A stretch of 64,000 nucleotides of DNA from an uncultured Alphaproteobacteria bacterium (GTDB lineage: Bacteria > Pseudomonadota > Alphaproteobacteria > HIMB59 > GCA-002718135): the NCBI GenBank assembly GCA_902615745.1, contig CACMQB010000003.1, forward strand, positions 124,001-188,000. Direction: 5' to 3'. The position numbers and the translations under genes were made by a program. Shown here in pieces: positions 62,586 through 64,000 of the stretch; position 1 is the stretch's first letter; every line of letters starts with the position of its first letter. Below the pieces are notes generated by a model, which had not been told where the DNA came from, did no database searches, and saw only the letters and a program-made list of their open reading frames with translations.

Positions 62586-64000
62586 ATGGCAAAAGTAATT
62601 GGTATTGATTTAGGTACTACAAACTCCTGCGTTGCAGTAATGGACGGTAAGGAAGCAAAAGTAATTGAAAACTCTGAGGGTGGAAGAACAACTCCTTCAA
62701 TGGTAGCATTCAGTGACACAAAAGAAAAACTTGTTGGACAATCTGCTAAAAGACAAGCAGTAACTAATTCTGAAAATACTTTATTTGCCATAAAAAGATT
62801 AATCGGAAGAACATTTGAGGATGAAGCTGTCAAGTCTGACAGCGGACTAGTACCTTATAAAATAGTAAAAGGTGATAACGGTGATGCTTGGGTAGAAGCA
62901 CGTGGAGATAAATATAGTCCAAGTCAAATTAGTGCATTTATTTTACAAAAAATGAAAGAGACTGCAGAATCTTATTTAGGAGACACTGTTACACAAGCAG
63001 TTATAACAGTTCCTGCATATTTTAATGATGCTCAAAGACAAGCAACAAAAGATGCTGGAAAAATAGCTGGACTAGAAGTCTTAAGAATTATTAATGAGCC
63101 TACTGCTGCAGCTTTAGCATATGGTTTAGATAAAAAGAAAACTGGTACTGTTGCTGTTTACGATCTAGGTGGAGGTACATTTGATATTTCTATCTTAGAA
63201 ATTGGTGACGGTGTTTTTGAAGTTAAATCAACCAATGGTGATACGCATCTTGGTGGTGAAGATTTTGATCTTAAAATTATTGATTACCTTGCTGACGAAT
63301 TCAAAAAAGATAATGGTATTGATTTACGTTCAGATAAACTTGCTCTTCAACGTTTGAAAGAGGCAGCTGAGAAAGCAAAAATTGAATTATCGAGTTCAAC
63401 TGAAACAGAAGTAAACTTGCCATTCATTACTGCTGATCAATCTGGTCCTAAACATTTAACTATTAAATTATCTAGAGCAAAACTAGAAGCTATTGTTGGG
63501 GAACTTTTAAACCAAAGTTTAAAACCTTGCGAAATGGCACTTAAAGATGCTGGATTACAAGCTGCAGAAATCGATGATGTTATTTTAGTTGGTGGTATGA
63601 CAAGAATGCCTAAAGTAACAGAGATAGTAAAAAATTTTTTTGGTAAAGAGCCTAATAAAGGTGTTAACCCTGATGAAGTTGTAGCATCTGGTGCTGCTAT
63701 TCAAGCAGGTGTATTACAAGGTGACGTCAAAGATGTATTATTACTTGATGTTACACCTTTATCACTTGGTATTGAAACACTTGGTGGTGTATTCACAAAA
63801 CTAATTGATAAAAACACTACTATCCCAACAAAGAAGAGTCAGATATTTTCCACAGCTGAAGATAATCAGAGTGCAGTAACAATTAGAGTATTTCAAGGTG
63901 AAAGAGAAATGGCTGCTGATAACAAATTACTAGGTCAGTTTGATTTAGTAGGTATTCCACCTGCCGCAAGAGGAATGCCTCAAATTGAAGTAACTTTTGA
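62586..64000 (+). CDS. dnaK: Chaperone DnaK (5' part; runs off the window)
   Basis: The frame from ATG 62586, behind AAGAGGA, is open to the window end and gives about 471 residues. It shows [13 protein letters not shown] (phosphate 1), [46 protein letters not shown] (phosphate 2), and [10 protein letters not shown] (adenosine motif), then the start of the substrate-binding domain ([23 protein letters not shown]). It is followed outside the window presumably by dnaJ. Base composition is less AT-rich than its neighbours, as expected for a highly expressed gene. Confidence 0.98.
   Translation, partial: MAKVIGIDLGTTNSCVAVMDGKEAKVIENSEGGRTTPSMVAFSDTKEKLVGQSAKRQAVTNSENTLFAIKRLIGRTFEDEAVKSDSGLVPYKIVKGDNGDAWVEARGDKYSPSQISAFILQKMKETAESYLGDTVTQAVITVPAYFNDAQRQATKDAGKIAGLEVLRIINEPTAAALAYGLDKKKTGTVAVYDLGGGTFDISILEIGDGVFEVKSTNGDTHLGGEDFDLKIIDYLADEFKKDNGIDLRSDKLALQRLKEAAEKAKIELSSSTETEVNLPFITADQSGPKHLTIKLSRAKLEAIVGELLNQSLKPCEMALKDAGLQAAEIDDVILVGGMTRMPKVTEIVKNFFGKEPNKGVNPDEVVASGAAIQAGVLQGDVKDVLLLDVTPLSLGIETLGGVFTKLIDKNTTIPTKKSQIFSTAEDNQSAVTIRVFQGEREMAADNKLLGQFDLVGIPPAARGMPQIEVTF

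Noticed and set aside
1..64000. CRISPR arrays, insertion sequences, rRNA or riboswitches
   Set aside because: No regularly spaced repeats, transposase motifs, rRNA segments or recognisable riboswitch cores were seen; the only RNA gene found is tRNA-Gly.

Overview
The window comes from a very AT-rich, streamlined, gram-negative alphaproteobacterium, most likely a marine planktonic lineage of the SAR11/Pelagibacterales or HIMB59 type. The gene orders are characteristically alphaproteobacterial: tsaD diverging from mic60-hemY; rsmB-heparinase-purH; DUF3576-leuS-lptE-holA converging on rho-mnmE-mnmG-rsmG-parA-parB; maf-aroE-coaE-dnaQ-timA-[murein enzyme]-smr; hslVU diverging from hisBHAFE-HIT; rsmI diverging from a PBP-activator lipoprotein; rdgB-rph diverging from hrcA-grpE-dnaK. 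Intergenic gaps are tiny, many genes overlap by 1-14 nt, and TTG/GTG starts are common. A crtI-crtB-crtY-blh operon points to retinal synthesis and so to a rhodopsin elsewhere in the genome. The assignment is inferred from gene content; no rRNA is present.

Layout. 1-10.9 kb: housekeeping genes (hemY, mic60-like, tsaD, EVE protein, a sulfotransferase, acs, tdk, rsmB, heparinase-like, and purH split into two ORFs at its domain boundary). 11.0-18.7 kb: accessory island with two 2OG-Fe(II)-oxygenase-like genes, a capsule-synthesis-like gene, two methyltransferases, an AsnB-type amidotransferase, a decayed exported-protein gene, and a stack of tRNA-Gly-derived repeats. Two partial copies of the tRNA-Gly 3' part (16798 and 17378) lie downstream of the intact tRNA-Gly(GCC) gene (18663-18737), as expected from successive site-specific integrations. 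The segments between them carry an 86-aa orphan gene and a second sulfotransferase. 18.8-23.0 kb: the retinal operon. 23.1-30.3 kb: tRNA editing, thioredoxin/TPR, LON-domain protein, ubiH-type hydroxylase, ftsK, lolA, a degenerate response regulator and yggS. 30.5-31.6 kb: a highly expressed-looking porin with its own terminator.

31.6-47.5 kb: the cluster that flanks the chromosome origin in many alphaproteobacteria. Two parS-like palindromes (12-bp core TTTCACGTGAAA) lie at the mnmE/mnmG junction and inside mnmE, close to parAB. A 422-nt gene-free gap separates divergent rho and maf. By gene context this gap is an oriC candidate, but hand-counted G/C bias does not agree with that simple reading. 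In this cluster a phage-type (GH24) lysozyme without a signal peptide sits where other alphaproteobacteria have mltA. 47.5-52.7 kb: envelope genes (DUF3108, GT39-like, a double-PAP2 fusion) and hslVU. 52.8-64 kb: histidine genes with an embedded GNAT gene, BON lipoprotein, rsmI/PBP activator with overlapping 5' ends, rdgB, rph, hrcA, grpE, and dnaK (cut by the window end) behind a clear RpoH-type promoter.

The most unusual parts are the tRNA-Gly-anchored scars with sulfotransferase cargo and the neighbouring glycan-modification-like cassette, the MltA-to-lysozyme replacement, the split purH, and the parS sites with the conflicting origin signals.
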